Shown here in pieces: positions 62,926-64,000 of a stretch of 64,000 bases of DNA; position 1 is the first letter of the stretch; each line of letters starts with the position of its first letter. A program made the position numbers and the translations under genes. The stretch comes from Sorex araneus (taxonomy: Eukaryota > Chordata > Mammalia > Eulipotyphla > Soricidae), in assembly GCF_027595985.1 (NCBI RefSeq), contig NC_073312.1:10583426-10647425 (forward strand), given 5' to 3'. The notes beneath the pieces are model-generated. The model was not told the DNA's origin. It ran no database searches and saw nothing but the letters and a program-made list of their open reading frames with translations.

Positions 62926-62989
62926 TTAACACGGGTAAAGGGTTTGCAGAACGTCTTCTTTCACGGTGTCTTTGCTACAGAATTTATAC
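62926..62989 (-). CDS. PNLIPRP2: Terminal coding exon of a pancreatic lipase family gene, probably PNLIPRP2
   Basis: Read on the - strand, a TTTTCCTCCACAG acceptor is followed by one base of a split codon and then YKFCSKDTVKEDVL, QTLYPC and a stop. Pancreatic lipases end in a very similar FCS(x)n-TxxPC tail. There the two cysteines, 16 residues apart, form the C-terminal disulphide of the PLAT (colipase-binding) domain, and the spacing here is the same. The gene faces SPMIP5 tail to tail, as PNLIPRP2 does in human as I recall. Earlier exons lie off the right edge. PNLIPRP2 is a secreted acinar-cell lipase acting on galactolipids and triglycerides. PNLIP or PNLIPRP1 remain possible. Confidence 0.78.
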
Positions 62990-64000
62990 CTGTGGAGGAA
63001 AACATGACCGCATGAGCTGCTTTGGCTGCTGGGAATGAGGACTCAGCTTAGAAAACAGCATTTAGACAACTGCCTGGAACTCAGATCCCTTTTTACCAGG
63101 AGCCTCTGCTAAACTAGACCCAGTGCAAGCGAGTCTTACTGAGTGAAATTACCCTGCAGCCTCCCTCCCTCTGATAGCCTCTTCCTGATATAAGGGTTAT
63201 CAGTTGGGTTGGTCCCAGGTTGCTCCTGATGAGAGGTCTTTAGTGCAGCTTTGGGTCTGGCCACGAGCCCAACAGTTCTCTTTCTTATTCACGATAGCCC
63301 CGAAGTGGGAAACATCTATCATCCTATCAGTGGATGAATGGACACATAACATGTGCTCTATCCATATGGGAAAATACTATTTGACAACACAAAGGAATGA
63401 TGTGCTACAACATGGGTGCACCTTGAACACCTAATTATGAAAGGAGGGGGCACTAGAGGGAACCATCTATGGACCATTCCAGACTAGGAATGTCTATGGA
63501 GACATAAAGTAGATCAGTGGATTTTGGGGTGATGGCTCAAGGGAATGGGGTTTTTTGGGGTATGATAAAACATCCTAGAATTGTGGTGATGTTTGCTTTA
63601 TTCCACAAATATAGCCATTGAATTGCATGCTGTAGGTGATGAAGTGTATGGGCTGGACATTCTATTTCAAGAAATAATGTCTAAAGAGATAATGGAGGGT
63701 TGTCATGCTAGCGACAGCAGAGGCTGGTGAGGTTGGGCTTGAGGTCACTGTAACCTTTTCCTGTAGAGACCTTTGAGAGGGGATGGTCCACCAAGCCAGC
63801 CCTCTCTCAAGGCTCAGCTACAGAAGGTAACTCTCTGATGAGGGAGTTCTGTGAGGTGGGGACCTCCTCATAGGATGGGTACTTAGTGTGCAGGCTGTAC
63901 CACACTTGAAATAAATCACTGTACCCCACTCTCTAAACATTGCACGCCATCCAGACATTGCTAATAACTGCCAGGTCTTATGGATCGATCAGTTCCACAT
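62990..64000 (-). other. PNLIPRP2: Last intron of the lipase gene
   Basis: No other lipase exon was found up to the window edge. An old L1 fragment occupies about 63265-63690. Confidence 0.65.
63265..63690 (+). repeat. Ancient L1 fragment
   Basis: CAGTGGATGAATGGACACAT and CTACAACATGGGTGCACCTTG are the diverged end of L1 ORF2 and 3' UTR on the sense strand. Confidence 0.75.

Noticed and set aside
63204-63434. 76-codon frame as a lipase or other gene exon
   Set aside because: It lies on the + strand and matches the diverged L1 ORF2 end.

Overview
This is a piece of a placental mammal chromosome: two multi-exon protein genes with GT-AG introns, plus dense SINEs, L1 fragments, MIR relics and microsatellites. 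The commonest repeat is a roughly 170-bp tRNA-headed SINE with RNA polymerase III box A and box B motifs and a fixed 3' body. It matches what I recall of the SOR SINE family of shrews, and the L1 3' ends are of the matching type. The likely source is therefore Sorex or a close soricid. That identification is from memory and was not searched.

Layout. From 1 to 39145 lies HSPA12A on the + strand. Exon 1, with the start codon, is off the left edge, so the first 15.9 kb is intron 1. Eleven coding exons follow between 15924 and 39145, all joined in phase. They encode residues 14 to 675 if exon 1 adds the 13 residues I recall from human, which gives exactly the human length. The 3' UTR runs to one of two AATAAA signals near 42.35-42.43 kb. 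SPMIP5 (C10orf82) follows on the same strand at 45053-50453, five coding exons and 249 residues. A GC-box-rich stretch and a possible extra first exon lie at 43.6-43.85 kb. From 50.6 to 62.9 kb there is intergenic DNA with repeats, an unexplained 230-codon open frame on the - strand, and an AT-rich stretch that looks like conserved noncoding DNA. At the right end, on the - strand, is the terminal coding exon of a pancreatic lipase family gene, probably PNLIPRP2. The order and orientation (HSPA12A, SPMIP5, then a convergent lipase gene) matches what I recall of human 10q25-q26.

The genes have separate jobs: an atypical HSP70-family ATPase, a sperm axoneme microtubule inner protein and a secreted digestive lipase. 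I see no defence system, CRISPR array, bacterial operon or intact mobile element. The points most worth checking are the hidden SPMIP5 first exon, the hidden lipase exon, the orphan open frame, the candidate enhancers, and the repeats beside splice donors: a TG tract after HSPA12A exon 4, a G-quadruplex repeat after exon 11, and long pyrimidine arrays grown from SINE tails.
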